Part shown: piece after piece, positions 20,790-27,890 of the stretch
How the letters are laid out: every line of letters begins with the position of its first letter
How positions within the stretch are numbered: position 1 is the first letter of the stretch
Virus record (IMG/VR): IMGVR_UViG_3300042691_024053
Span: 1 to 29,154 of that record
Direction: 5' to 3' (one strand)
Origin: a virus
DNA length: 29,154 nucleotides
The notes under the pieces: model-generated
Databases searched by the model: none
What the model was told of the DNA's origin: nothing
What the model saw: the letters and a program-made list of their open reading frames with translations, nothing else
Position numbers and translations under genes: made by a program

Positions 20790-21145
20790 TAGTAGGACAT
20801 GGAGTAGACATAGTCGATTTAAAAAGATTTCGAATTATGAATAAAGAACGTTTAATGAAGATAGCTAAACGTATTTGTACTGATTTTGAATTAAATGAAT
20901 TTAATAATCATAAATTAAAAAATGAGTACCTAGCTAAGATATGGGCAGGAAAAGAATCTATAGCTAAGGCTTTTGGTACTGGCATTCGAGGAGCTGTAAC
21001 TTGGAAGCAGATACAAATACAGTCTAACGAGCTGGGTCGTCCTTTTGTTCAGTTTAAGGAAAGATTGTCTGGACCAATATGTCATCTTAGTTTTAGTCAT
21101 GAACGAGATTATCTGATCGCTAGTGCCATTCTAGAAATTATATGA
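20786..21145 (+). CDS. acpS: holo-ACP synthase (4'-phosphopantetheinyl transferase)
   Basis: 119 residues, the AcpS size. Motifs: GHGVDIVDLKRF with the metal-binding Asp8, WAGKESIAKAFGTGI with Glu57 and Lys61, and C-terminal HLSFSHERDYLIASAI. It transfers the phosphopantetheine arm from CoA to a serine of ACP. Its operon partners and the two ACP genes nearby suggest it activates the phage ACPs; host AcpS might do so too, and carrying its own suggests the host enzyme is insufficient or unsuited. Translation is coupled at both ends by ATGA overlaps. Confidence 0.96.
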   Translation: MIVGHGVDIVDLKRFRIMNKERLMKIAKRICTDFELNEFNNHKLKNEYLAKIWAGKESIAKAFGTGIRGAVTWKQIQIQSNELGRPFVQFKERLSGPICHLSFSHERDYLIASAILEII

Positions 21146-21684
21146 TACACGCAAAAACATGGATTCCTGGTACAAATCAAGAATTAGATAACTTATTCGA
21201 AAATCTAAGACAAAACATTTATGACAGTCAACAGTACACACTTTGGTCAAACTATCATGTTGATCATTTTAAAAAGTGCTCGGCTCTGACTATTTCATTT
21301 GAAGATAATATTCCTTTATTTTGTGCTTCTATTTTAGAAAGAGATATATGGCCCAAAGGAGTTTACAGAATAATGAATAGATATTGGAGGATTGGGGGAG
21401 ATCACGCCGTTCTTAAAACTCTAAGTACAGGCACAGGAATCTTAGTACAAAGTCAACTAGAGTGGGTACGATCTCAAAAAAACTTTCAACTAGCATTTAT
21501 TAGTAGACAGTATGATCATTGGCAGAATTTTTCGATACGAGAATTCAGCAAAAACTTCAAAATTAATTTTCAAAGTGATAATTACTATTATTGCACATGC
21601 GAAACCTTAAATGACGATTCTTGTTGGCAAAAGATTATCTATGATGGAAATAGCAGCATTTTAGAATTTTGGAAGCGTCGATGA
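21142..21684 (+). CDS. GNAT-like protein of unknown activity
   Basis: 180 residues. It shows ALTISFEDNIPLFCASI, then GVYRIMNRYWRIGG, QSQLEWVRSQ and FQLAFISRQYDHW, a pattern of strands resembling GNAT-fold proteins, especially the R-x-x-NRYW segment. I see no clear acetyl-CoA loop. It sits between AcpS and a desaturase with overlapping start and stop codons at both ends, which argues for a role in the same acyl pathway, perhaps moving an acyl chain from ACP to an acceptor. That role is inference. Confidence 0.5.
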   Translation: MIHAKTWIPGTNQELDNLFENLRQNIYDSQQYTLWSNYHVDHFKKCSALTISFEDNIPLFCASILERDIWPKGVYRIMNRYWRIGGDHAVLKTLSTGTGILVQSQLEWVRSQKNFQLAFISRQYDHWQNFSIREFSKNFKINFQSDNYYYCTCETLNDDSCWQKIIYDGNSSILEFWKRR

Positions 21685-22442
21685 AAAACAAAAGCCTGTT
21701 CACTTTAATAATACCAATACACATATTATCTTTAAGCACTATATGGTTGTCAGAATTTTCCTGGGTAAACTTACTTTATTTGTTCTTAGGATATGTGGTT
21801 ATCAGTGGGCTAGGTGTTGGAGTAGGCCTACATAGATGGGCTAGTCATAGATCAGTTAAATTGAACACCATAGCTAAACCTGTAGTTATCTATGCCAGTA
21901 TAATGTCTTGTCAAGGACATCCTTATTGGTGGGCTGCTGTTCATCAAAGTCTACACCACAGATATACAGATACAGAAAAAGATATTCATAGTCCTGTAAA
22001 CGGTAAGTGGAACAGTTTTATAGGATGGTTATTTAATCACGATACTGGCACATTAAATTATAGACACGTACTGCATTTAACTTCTGAGCCTTTGTTGAAT
22101 TTCAGTCAAAAATATTATCTTCATATCATTTGGGGAAGTTGGTTACTATTTGGATTAGTAAATTTAGATGTTCTACTATGGGCTATAATAATACCAACCG
22201 CTATAGCATTACATCTAGAAGGATTAATTAATACATTCTGTCACGGGAATTACGGTTACAGAAATTTTGAAACCAACGACCAGTCTTGTAATGTTCCGAT
22301 TCTAGGTTGGCTGGTTTGGGGTAATGGGTGGCATAACAATCATCATGCCAGACCTGGACATTTCGATTTTGGTAAAACTGTTAGTGGCAAAAACGAGTTT
22401 GATCCAACAACACTGTTTCTACCTTTGATCAAGCAGTATTAA
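21681..22442 (+). CDS. membrane fatty-acid desaturase, fourth copy
   Basis: 253 residues from ATG 21681 (ATGA overlap; a TTG at 21669 is in frame but unneeded). His boxes H51-RWAS-H56 (GLHRWASHRS), HQSLHH followed by DTEKDIHSP, and WHNNHHARPGH. Hydrophobic segments at about 7-23, 29-50, 150-185. Sequence between boxes differs from the other three copies, so the four probably form or act on different bonds. It ends 14 bases inside the convergent ACP gene. Confidence 0.93.
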   Translation: MKNKSLFTLIIPIHILSLSTIWLSEFSWVNLLYLFLGYVVISGLGVGVGLHRWASHRSVKLNTIAKPVVIYASIMSCQGHPYWWAAVHQSLHHRYTDTEKDIHSPVNGKWNSFIGWLFNHDTGTLNYRHVLHLTSEPLLNFSQKYYLHIIWGSWLLFGLVNLDVLLWAIIIPTAIALHLEGLINTFCHGNYGYRNFETNDQSCNVPILGWLVWGNGWHNNHHARPGHFDFGKTVSGKNEFDPTTLFLPLIKQY

Positions 22443-22674
22443 TTTTTTGGTAAATCAAAAAATATAAATCAAACAGTTTTGTAAAACTTTTTGGATCAAT
22501 CGTATCTAAATCAATTTCGATTTGAAATTCATCTTCACAGGCTACAATGATTTCAGTTAAAGATAGACTATCTAGTTTTAAGTCGTCCTTAATGTAAGAC
22601 TGTAAAGTTATCTCTTTGTCTTTTCTTACATATTTTTTGGTGATCTCTATCACTTGTGTTTCTATATTATTCAT
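22429..22674 (-). CDS. acyl carrier protein, second copy (81 aa)
   Basis: Standard ACP length. The motif DDLKLDSLSLTEIIVACEDEFQIEID carries the phosphopantetheine Ser36, and helices before and after fit the four-helix fold. ATG 22674 is chosen over a start at 22695 because a late promoter box sits between. The box ends 7 bases before the ATG, so the leader is only about 2 bases. It faces the desaturase operon, overlapping its end by 14 bases. Having two ACPs suggests one for elongation and one for desaturation or transfer. Confidence 0.93.
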   Translation of the reverse strand: MNNIETQVIEITKKYVRKDKEITLQSYIKDDLKLDSLSLTEIIVACEDEFQIEIDLDTIDPKSFTKLFDLYFLIYQKINTA

Positions 22675-22681
22675 AGTACAA

Positions 22682-22689
22682 TATTTATA
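22682..22689 (-). promoter_or_regulatory. T4-type late promoter box TATAAATA
   Basis: A perfect TATAAATA on the minus strand, 7 bases before the second ACP start, implying an almost leaderless late transcript. Confidence 0.7.
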
Positions 22690-22693
22690 AACC

Positions 22694-22701
22694 AATAAAT
22701 A
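22694..22701 (+). promoter_or_regulatory. late-like promoter box AATAAATA
   Basis: Plus-strand AATAAATA 14 bases before ATG 22716; back to back with the minus-strand late box at 22682. Confidence 0.4.
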
Positions 22702-22715
22702 AACTATATTTTTTT

Positions 22716-22898
22716 ATGGATATCAAAATGAATTTAACTTATAACGTAGAAGATATTTTTGAAGAAATAGACGGAGACCCAGACAACATACTTATGAAAA
22801 TACCACAAGAAATTTTAGATCACAATGGTTGGAAGGAAGGCGATGTATTAACTATTACTGTCGAAGACGGTACCATCGTGATTATAAAGAATGGCTAA
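22716..22898 (+). CDS. AbrB/MazE-like (SpoVT-type) small protein
   Basis: 60 residues. The second half, ILMKIPQEILDHNGWKEGDV followed by LTITVEDGTIVIIK, is the swapped-hairpin pattern: a strand with IP, a helix with G-W-KEGD, and two strands. Such domains bind DNA as dimers in antitoxins and transition regulators; the phage form lacks the usual basic start and has an acidic N-terminus (EDIFEEIDGDPDN), so DNA binding is uncertain. It overlaps the IF-1 gene by 8 bases, so the two are co-expressed. Confidence 0.65.
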   Translation: MDIKMNLTYNVEDIFEEIDGDPDNILMKIPQEILDHNGWKEGDVLTITVEDGTIVIIKNG

Positions 22899-23112
22899 AA
22901 ATAGTGAACTAATCGAATTTACTGGCAAAGTGATTGATGTACTACCTAACAGTACTTTTAAAGTGAAAGTAGACGACACTAACCACGAACTTATCTGTTA
23001 CATGGGTGGCAGACTCAAACAACACAAAATAAAAATAATTTTGGGCGATAATGTCCGACTTGAAGTCAGTCCTTACGATCTTACCAAAGGTAGAATTACC
23101 TACAGATTGTAG
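22891..23112 (+). CDS. infA: translation initiation factor IF-1, phage-encoded
   Basis: 73 residues (bacterial IF-1 is about 72). It matches the OB-fold protein along its length: IEFTGKVIDVLPNSTFKVKV, CYMGGRLKQHKIKIILGD and the signature LEVSPYDLTKGRITYR at the end. IF-1 occupies the ribosomal A site region during initiation and helps select the initiator tRNA. A phage copy, together with an initiator-type tRNA at 926 and apparently leaderless genes, suggests the phage adjusts initiation during infection. It begins inside the AbrB-like gene and ends just before a perfect promoter. Confidence 0.92.
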   Translation: MAKNSELIEFTGKVIDVLPNSTFKVKVDDTNHELICYMGGRLKQHKIKIILGDNVRLEVSPYDLTKGRITYRL

Positions 23113-23141
23113 TTGACATTTAAATTGGTTGATAGTATAAT
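23113..23141 (+). promoter_or_regulatory. perfect sigma70 promoter
   Basis: TTGACA (23113-23118), 17 bases, TATAAT (23136-23141). Transcription should start near 23148, 24 bases before ATG 23172, with TTGGAG as ribosome site. Confidence 0.88.
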
Positions 23142-23162
23142 ATATAAATTATAAACCAATTT
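23122..23162 (+). repeat. inverted repeat around the -10 and start site
   Basis: AAATTGGTT (23122-23130) and AACCAATTT (23154-23162) are perfect 9-base inverted repeats flanking the -10; the right arm touches the ribosome site. Possible operator or read-through hairpin. Confidence 0.55.
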
Positions 23163-23171
23163 GGAGTAAAC

Positions 23172-23876
23172 ATGGACTTTCCTGTACAAAAAGCACTAGA
23201 ATTGGCTTGTGCTGCTCAGCGTTATAATAATTGCTATCAAAAAGAAAGTGAAACTTTATACACTGATGACGGTAAATCCATGGGTTACAAACATAGCAAC
23301 AAAATTCTAATGTTGTGGACTTTGGATCAAGAAAGACGTGCTGGTGCCGATCCGCAATACTTGCCTCCTGTAATTACAACAAATGAATCTGATCGCTTAT
23401 TAACTGAGGATATCAGAACGTACTATCGTCGTCTTATGTTTAGTGTACTGGCTCAACCTGATAATCAATTTCTTCAAGAAATTTTGAGCTTGCTTAATAA
23501 AGAAACAATGAACGAAAATAAACTAGGATTCATTGCTTGTTTGCCTAGTGTATATGAACGTGACCGTAAACGTAATGATGTTAACAAAGCCATAAGAGAT
23601 TGTGAAAACAGTTATTTGGCCGATAAAGAAACTAAATTAATTGCTTTAAACGCAACCATAGTGGATTGTACACGTTCAAAAAACTTTGATGCCTACAATG
23701 TTCTTGCTATAATAGATAACAAGTTAGCAAGTTGGTTCAGTAAATTTCCAATTAGACAGAATAAGGTAGAGATAATTTCTGCTAAAGTAAAAGACAACAA
23801 TCAAAATTGGCTTACTAAAAAAGCAGAAACAAGATTAAATTATGTAAAGGTAAAAAATGAAAATAGCAGTAACTAG
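23172..23876 (+). CDS. hypothetical protein, 234 aa
   Basis: Driven by a perfect sigma70 promoter and with a TTGGAG ribosome site, so probably early. Mostly helical and polar; features include FPVQKALELACAAQRYNNCY, a tail of the sort TRLNYVKVKNENSSN, and IRTYYRRLMFSVLAQPDNQF in the middle. No family or catalytic motif recognised. Its end overlaps the start of the metallophosphoesterase gene by 20 bases, suggesting a common operon with it. Confidence 0.7.
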   Translation: MDFPVQKALELACAAQRYNNCYQKESETLYTDDGKSMGYKHSNKILMLWTLDQERRAGADPQYLPPVITTNESDRLLTEDIRTYYRRLMFSVLAQPDNQFLQEILSLLNKETMNENKLGFIACLPSVYERDRKRNDVNKAIRDCENSYLADKETKLIALNATIVDCTRSKNFDAYNVLAIIDNKLASWFSKFPIRQNKVEIISAKVKDNNQNWLTKKAETRLNYVKVKNENSSN

Positions 23877-24753
23877 TGATGTACATCTAGAATTTGGAGA
23901 TCTAGACCTACACAATGATGAAAACGCCGATGTGCTGATCCTTGGTGGAGATATACTTGTGGCCGAAGATATTAAAAACTTCAGTTACGTGGACGAGCAG
24001 ATTATGGCAGCTACTCCAAGTATGCTAGCTCGTGGAGAGCGTTATTACAACTTCTTAAAACGTTGTAGTGAAAGATTCCCACAGGTTATTCTAATCATGG
24101 GTAATCATGAACACTATCACGGTGACTATGCGGAATCTGCTAGTGTAATTCGTACTGTAGTTGGTGAAATGAGTAATGTTCATTTCTTAGACAAAGAGTG
24201 GCGTATCATTAATGGTGTGTTATTCTTTGGCGGCACACTATGGACTGATATGAACAACGAAGATCCGCAAACGCTACGTCAGATCGCCTACATGATGAAC
24301 GACTACAGAGGAGTACAAAACTCTAATAAGACAGTTTCATATCGTGTACCTAGTCTTGATGAAAATAATCCGGATGGATTCAAGTTCAAAGAAAGACCTG
24401 CTACGTTTACTCCTGAGGATAGTGTAGAGGATCATAAAGAGTTTTTGAAAAAATTAGATGAAGTTCTTACTTTACATCCTGATCTAACTACTGTAGTATG
24501 CGGGCATCATGCTCCTAGTAAGGCTAGTACCCATCCTAGATACAAAACAGAATGGTTGATGAACGGTGCGTATAGCACTAACTTAGATAATTTTATTCTG
24601 GATCGTAGACAGATCAAGTTATGGACTCATGGTCATACACATGAAGATTTTGACTACATGATTGGAACTACTCGCATTGTCTGTAATCCTCGAGGCTATG
24701 ATGGTTACGAAGAACGAGCAGACAATTTTAAATTAAAATACGTGGAGGTATAA
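23857..24753 (+). CDS. calcineurin-like metallophosphoesterase, second
   Basis: 298 residues with metal-site blocks SDVHLEF (7-13), LGGDI (about 29-33), MGNHEHYHGDY (about 80-90), CGHHAPS (about 216-222) and WTHGHTHEDFDY (about 251-262) plus NPRGY. It is longer than the one at 5959 and of the type annotated as phosphohydrolase or DNA-repair-linked esterase in many phages. Substrate not evident; could be nucleotide or DNA/RNA ends. It starts inside the preceding gene and leads into a small ORF one base later. Confidence 0.92.
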   Translation: MKIAVTSDVHLEFGDLDLHNDENADVLILGGDILVAEDIKNFSYVDEQIMAATPSMLARGERYYNFLKRCSERFPQVILIMGNHEHYHGDYAESASVIRTVVGEMSNVHFLDKEWRIINGVLFFGGTLWTDMNNEDPQTLRQIAYMMNDYRGVQNSNKTVSYRVPSLDENNPDGFKFKERPATFTPEDSVEDHKEFLKKLDEVLTLHPDLTTVVCGHHAPSKASTHPRYKTEWLMNGAYSTNLDNFILDRRQIKLWTHGHTHEDFDYMIGTTRIVCNPRGYDGYEERADNFKLKYVEV

Positions 24754-24754
24754 A

Positions 24755-24958
24755 ATGAAAGACCAATTAGTAAAAGCAGCTAAACTTCACTTCGAAAGTC
24801 ATATTGAAAAACACCGTATGAATGTAGAAGTTATGTTAAACAATCCTATTGCTATTCATGATCATACAGATTGGATGACAGCTATGGAAAATGAAGTAGC
24901 TCAAATCGCTGAGTATGAAGATAAACTAGAAGTTTTACAAAAACACTTCGGAGCTTAA
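24755..24958 (+). CDS. hypothetical protein, 67 aa
   Basis: Preceded by a strong GGAGGT ribosome site overlapping the end of the esterase gene. The product is helical with His/Glu-rich segments (KLHFESHIEKHRMNVEVMLN, DHTDWMTAMENEVAQIAEYE). Small phage proteins of this shape are frequent; no function known. Confidence 0.7.
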   Translation: MKDQLVKAAKLHFESHIEKHRMNVEVMLNNPIAIHDHTDWMTAMENEVAQIAEYEDKLEVLQKHFGA

Positions 24959-24959
24959 T

Positions 24960-25355
24960 GTGTTAGACTGTTTAATACTAGGCGATAGTATTGCTAAGGG
25001 CATAAGCGACATTAGAAAAGAATGTGTGGCTTATGTCCAAAGCGGTATTAACAGCCAAAACTGGAATGACAAATTTGTTAAACAAATCAGACCTGCTCGA
25101 ACTACAATTATAAGTTTAGGTAGTAATGATTATAAAAATCTTAACACTGAAATTGAATTAGTAGCATTGAGAAGTTTTGTTAATTCAGATAAAGTGTTTT
25201 GGATCGTGCCTGCTATTAAACCAGAAAAACAAGAACTTATTAAAAAAATTGCTAGACTTTACGGTGACACTTTTGTTATAATTCCAGAACTGTCTGCTGA
25301 CAAAGTACACCCTACATATCAAGGATATAAGCAGTTAGGTACATTAACAAAATAA
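24960..25355 (+). CDS. SGNH/GDSL-type hydrolase-like protein
   Basis: 131 residues from a GTG start placed 7 bases after GGAG. Blocks of the SGNH hydrolase fold are in order: LILGDSIAKG (block I, nucleophile Ser10), SLGSNDY (block III, Gly and Asn) and DKVHPTYQGY (block V, Asp and His), so the catalytic set looks complete, although block II is weak. The protein is short (usual 180-200), a minimal esterase. Such enzymes deacetylate or de-esterify sugars, lipids or peptidoglycan. In this phage it could also cleave an acyl ester, but its neighbours are ordinary phage genes, not the lipid operon. Confidence 0.8.
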   Translation: MLDCLILGDSIAKGISDIRKECVAYVQSGINSQNWNDKFVKQIRPARTTIISLGSNDYKNLNTEIELVALRSFVNSDKVFWIVPAIKPEKQELIKKIARLYGDTFVIIPELSADKVHPTYQGYKQLGTLTK

Positions 25356-25365
25356 TAAGGAGATC

Positions 25366-25500
25366 ATGGATAATACAACAATAGAACAAGCAGCAGAAAT
25401 GACTGCTGAAAATTTAAAAAACTTACTGCTACATCTAATCAGTGAGATACGTAGATTAGAATCAGAAAATGAACAACTCAGACAACAACTTGGAAAATGA
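25366..25500 (+). CDS. small coiled-coil protein, 44 aa
   Basis: ATG 25366 with a good AAGGAG ribosome site. The product is a single helix with heptad-like Leu/Ile (NLKNLLLHLISEIRRLESEN), likely a coiled coil. Overlaps the following ORF by 32 bases in another frame. No function known. Confidence 0.6.
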   Translation: MDNTTIEQAAEMTAENLKNLLLHLISEIRRLESENEQLRQQLGK

Positions 25501-25834
25501 TGAACGTATTCCACACGTATTTCTTTTTATGTGGGATATGTATGGTTTAGAATTTTGTCAAGATGTTACAACTATAGAGAAACGTAATATGATTAAAGCA
25601 TTAAAAGGAGAACAACTAGAACGTCCTTTTAATTTAAATGCTTTATTAATGCGAGCAAGAATAAACAGTCAACGTAATTATGAAATTTATACAATGACTG
25701 TAGAACAAGGTATTACAGAACAACAAGTTAAAGAATGGTTTGATTCTAATCCTCAAGAAGCTGTGGATCAAATTAGAGCTAGAGGTCGAGAACTATATAA
25801 AATTGGTTCTCACACAGAACAAGTTATTAAGTAA
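25469..25834 (+). CDS. hypothetical protein, 121 aa
   Basis: The ORF begins inside the coiled-coil gene and extends well beyond it. Segments RIPHVFLFMWDMYGLEFCQDV, EQGITEQQVKEWFDSNPQEA and IRARGRELYKIGS look like a conserved alpha-helical phage protein; no catalytic motif. The true start is unsure because no strong ribosome site precedes ATG 25469. Confidence 0.7.
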   Translation: MNNSDNNLENDERIPHVFLFMWDMYGLEFCQDVTTIEKRNMIKALKGEQLERPFNLNALLMRARINSQRNYEIYTMTVEQGITEQQVKEWFDSNPQEAVDQIRARGRELYKIGSHTEQVIK

Positions 25835-25843
25835 AAGGAAAAA

Positions 25844-26080
25844 ATGAAAACATTTGACACATTTGAAAAGGTATCAGGAATGAGTTCCTGTATGAAACGT
25901 CCTATTGTTGTTCTTGCCAAACAGATTGACGATGAATTTAGAGTTAACACACTAGAAGGCAATTACAAACAAGGTAAGTCTGGTGACTATCTAATGCGTG
26001 GTATTGACGGTGAACTTTATATTTGCGATAAAGATATATTCGAAAAAACTTACGATTTTATAAAGGACGAAAATGCCTAA
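25844..26080 (+). CDS. PGDYG-like small phage protein, 78 aa
   Basis: A short protein with [32 protein letters not shown] and [19 protein letters not shown], matching from memory the PGDYG-like family found near other phage genes, where a GDYLM turn and a C-terminal F/Y-rich strand are conserved. Function unknown. It overlaps the ClpP gene by 8 bases and has an AAAGGA ribosome site, so the two are probably translated together. Confidence 0.75.
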   Translation: MKTFDTFEKVSGMSSCMKRPIVVLAKQIDDEFRVNTLEGNYKQGKSGDYLMRGIDGELYICDKDIFEKTYDFIKDENA

Positions 26081-26660
26081 TTTAATACCAATGGTAGTCG
26101 AACAAGAAGCACGTGGCGAACGTGCCTATGACATTTATAGTCGTCTTCTTAAAGATCGTATTGTGATGTTAGATACTGATGTTAACGAACATAGCGCCAG
26201 TATAATTGTGGCACAGCTATTATTTTTAGAAAGTCAAGGTAATGAAGACATTTCGTTTTTTATCAACAGTCCAGGAGGAGTGGTTACTGCTGGCATGGCT
26301 ATTTACGATACAATGCAGTTCATTCGGCCTGACGTTGCCACAATCGTTATGGGGCAAGCTTGTAGTATGGGCAGTCTGCTTGCTTGTGCTGGTGCTCCTG
26401 GTAAACGTAAAATGCTCCCGAATGCAAGACATATGATTCATCAGCCCAGTGGCGGTGCTCGTGGGCAGGCTACGGATATGCAGATTCAAGTTGAAGAAAT
26501 TTTGAAGATGAAAAAGAGCTTGACTGAAATATATGTCAAACATAATAGCAAAGGCAAGACTTATGAACAGTTGTTGGCTGACATGGAACGTGATAAGTTT
26601 ATGTCAGCCGAGGAAGCATTGGAGTATGGTCTAGTCGACGAGATAATTACTAAACGTTAA
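26073..26660 (+). CDS. clpP: ATP-dependent Clp protease proteolytic subunit
   Basis: 195 residues, standard ClpP length. The catalytic triad is intact: Ser98 in GQACSMGS, His123 in [10 protein letters not shown] and Asp170 in LADMERDKF, along with [19 protein letters not shown] and the C-terminal [11 protein letters not shown]. It assembles into a tetradecameric barrel that degrades proteins fed by a Clp ATPase; no clpX or clpA is in this window, so it would use the host or a phage partner. No propeptide beyond a few residues. It is convergent with the PG-binding gene, with no gap between the two stops. Confidence 0.96.
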   Translation: MPNLIPMVVEQEARGERAYDIYSRLLKDRIVMLDTDVNEHSASIIVAQLLFLESQGNEDISFFINSPGGVVTAGMAIYDTMQFIRPDVATIVMGQACSMGSLLACAGAPGKRKMLPNARHMIHQPSGGARGQATDMQIQVEEILKMKKSLTEIYVKHNSKGKTYEQLLADMERDKFMSAEEALEYGLVDEIITKR

Positions 26661-27818
26661 TTATGGGCTAATTTTCTTTAAACCAGGAACAAGATTGATA
26701 GACTGAAGTAAAGTATCAAATTGTTCCTCTCCATCCTTACCATAGTCTTTGGCGGGACCAATATAGTTAGCTTGAAGAGTGATAATATGTATTCCTTGAG
26801 ATGACTCAATGGCTACATTAGTTTGTGTTTCTACAACTACTAGATGTTTTCCTGGTTTAACGTATGAATTTACTTCTACCACTGTATTACCAAGAGGAGT
26901 TTTTATACTAGATAACTGATCATTTTTAAGTTCGTATCCTAATGCTTTTTTTAACTCTTCTCCATAATCCTCAAGATTTCCATCTCTAAATATTTTTGTC
27001 ATATCAATCCAATATATTCCATCGCGAGGCCGCTGGGCTATAGCTAAGGTCGAATTGTTGTATTGCCAACTTTGTATGACTTTATAACCAGTTCCTCTGG
27101 AATTTTCCCAAGTTTGTAGCTCATCAGCGAAACTACCAGGACTCTTTAATCCAAGTTTAGCTGTGAATACTGCTCCGCCCGTCCATTCTGTATAATCTTC
27201 CTTAACGTTGCCAAGTGCGTCTTCAACGGTCTTGCCATCAGCTCGTACACGATTACCCTGTCTTTTTGTATTTGCGTATGGGTCGTTAGGATCAGTATTT
27301 AATTCCCAATTTTTTGGAGCATCCAAAGCGTCTGTATTTCTTGAAGTAAAAGAAAACTTAGTTCTATTCTTACCAGTTAACTTGGCTGTATCGGATGAAT
27401 TAGCAGCTCCCGCTGGTGTCATTATGTTATTATGAGCTTTTCTAGTGATAGGGCCGTATTTGCCGTCTGGAGCAACCTTAAGTTCTTTTTGTAGTTGGAT
27501 AACAGCTGACTTAGTAGCTTGATCATATGTACCAGTTTCTGGTATACCTAATCGTTTTTGTAATTCTTTTACCTTAGGACCGGTTTGGCCTAAACTTAGA
27601 ATACTGTTATCAGGTCTCATAACAGCTGGATCGTTTGGAGTTTTTGGCTTATTAGGATCCAGTGGAAGCACAGCTGGTGTTCCTGGGGCAGCTTCCCAAA
27701 TTCTCCTAGTTTCTAACATTTTGGTACGAGGATTTAAATAGGGCAGACGATGCTGTATTTTACCCTGTTCTAGGTTGTCTAAATGATCTATAAGTTTACG
27801 TAAGTTTTCTGAGTTCAT
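26661..27818 (-). CDS. protein with peptidoglycan-binding domain, 385 aa
   Basis: Residues about 72-128 form a PG_binding_1 domain (LSLGQTGPKVKELQKRL, GTYDQATKSAVIQLQKELK, DGKYGPITRKA). Before it is a Pro-rich linker (about 43-70), after it a 250-residue region with beta-rich sequence (WEAAPG, YKVIQSWQYNNS, IKTPLGNTVVEVNSYVKPGK) that I do not recognise. No signal peptide and no hydrolase motif, so it may be a virion or tail-associated cell-wall-binding protein, or need a partner enzyme. Its late-like promoter box fits a virion role. Confidence 0.7.
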   Translation of the reverse strand: MNSENLRKLIDHLDNLEQGKIQHRLPYLNPRTKMLETRRIWEAAPGTPAVLPLDPNKPKTPNDPAVMRPDNSILSLGQTGPKVKELQKRLGIPETGTYDQATKSAVIQLQKELKVAPDGKYGPITRKAHNNIMTPAGAANSSDTAKLTGKNRTKFSFTSRNTDALDAPKNWELNTDPNDPYANTKRQGNRVRADGKTVEDALGNVKEDYTEWTGGAVFTAKLGLKSPGSFADELQTWENSRGTGYKVIQSWQYNNSTLAIAQRPRDGIYWIDMTKIFRDGNLEDYGEELKKALGYELKNDQLSSIKTPLGNTVVEVNSYVKPGKHLVVVETQTNVAIESSQGIHIITLQANYIGPAKDYGKDGEEQFDTLLQSINLVPGLKKISP

Positions 27819-27835
27819 AATAGGCTCTAAACTAA

Positions 27836-27843
27836 TATTTATT
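27836..27843 (-). promoter_or_regulatory. late-like promoter box AATAAATA
   Basis: AATAAATA on the minus strand, 17 bases before ATG 27818. Confidence 0.45.
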
Positions 27844-27890
27844 TTTTTTGTAAAAAATAAAAATAATTATGTACGTATATAATTGGCTAA

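Noticed and set aside
7388-22695. the acyl island as a host chromosomal fragment misassembled into a phage
   Set aside because: Late phage promoter boxes occur inside the island, base composition and overlap style match the flanks, and the desaturase gene overlaps a phage-type gene at 7388-7407; still worth checking by read coverage.
26226-26543. minus-strand ORF within clpP
   Set aside because: Antisense to the conserved ClpP active-site region; no features of its own.
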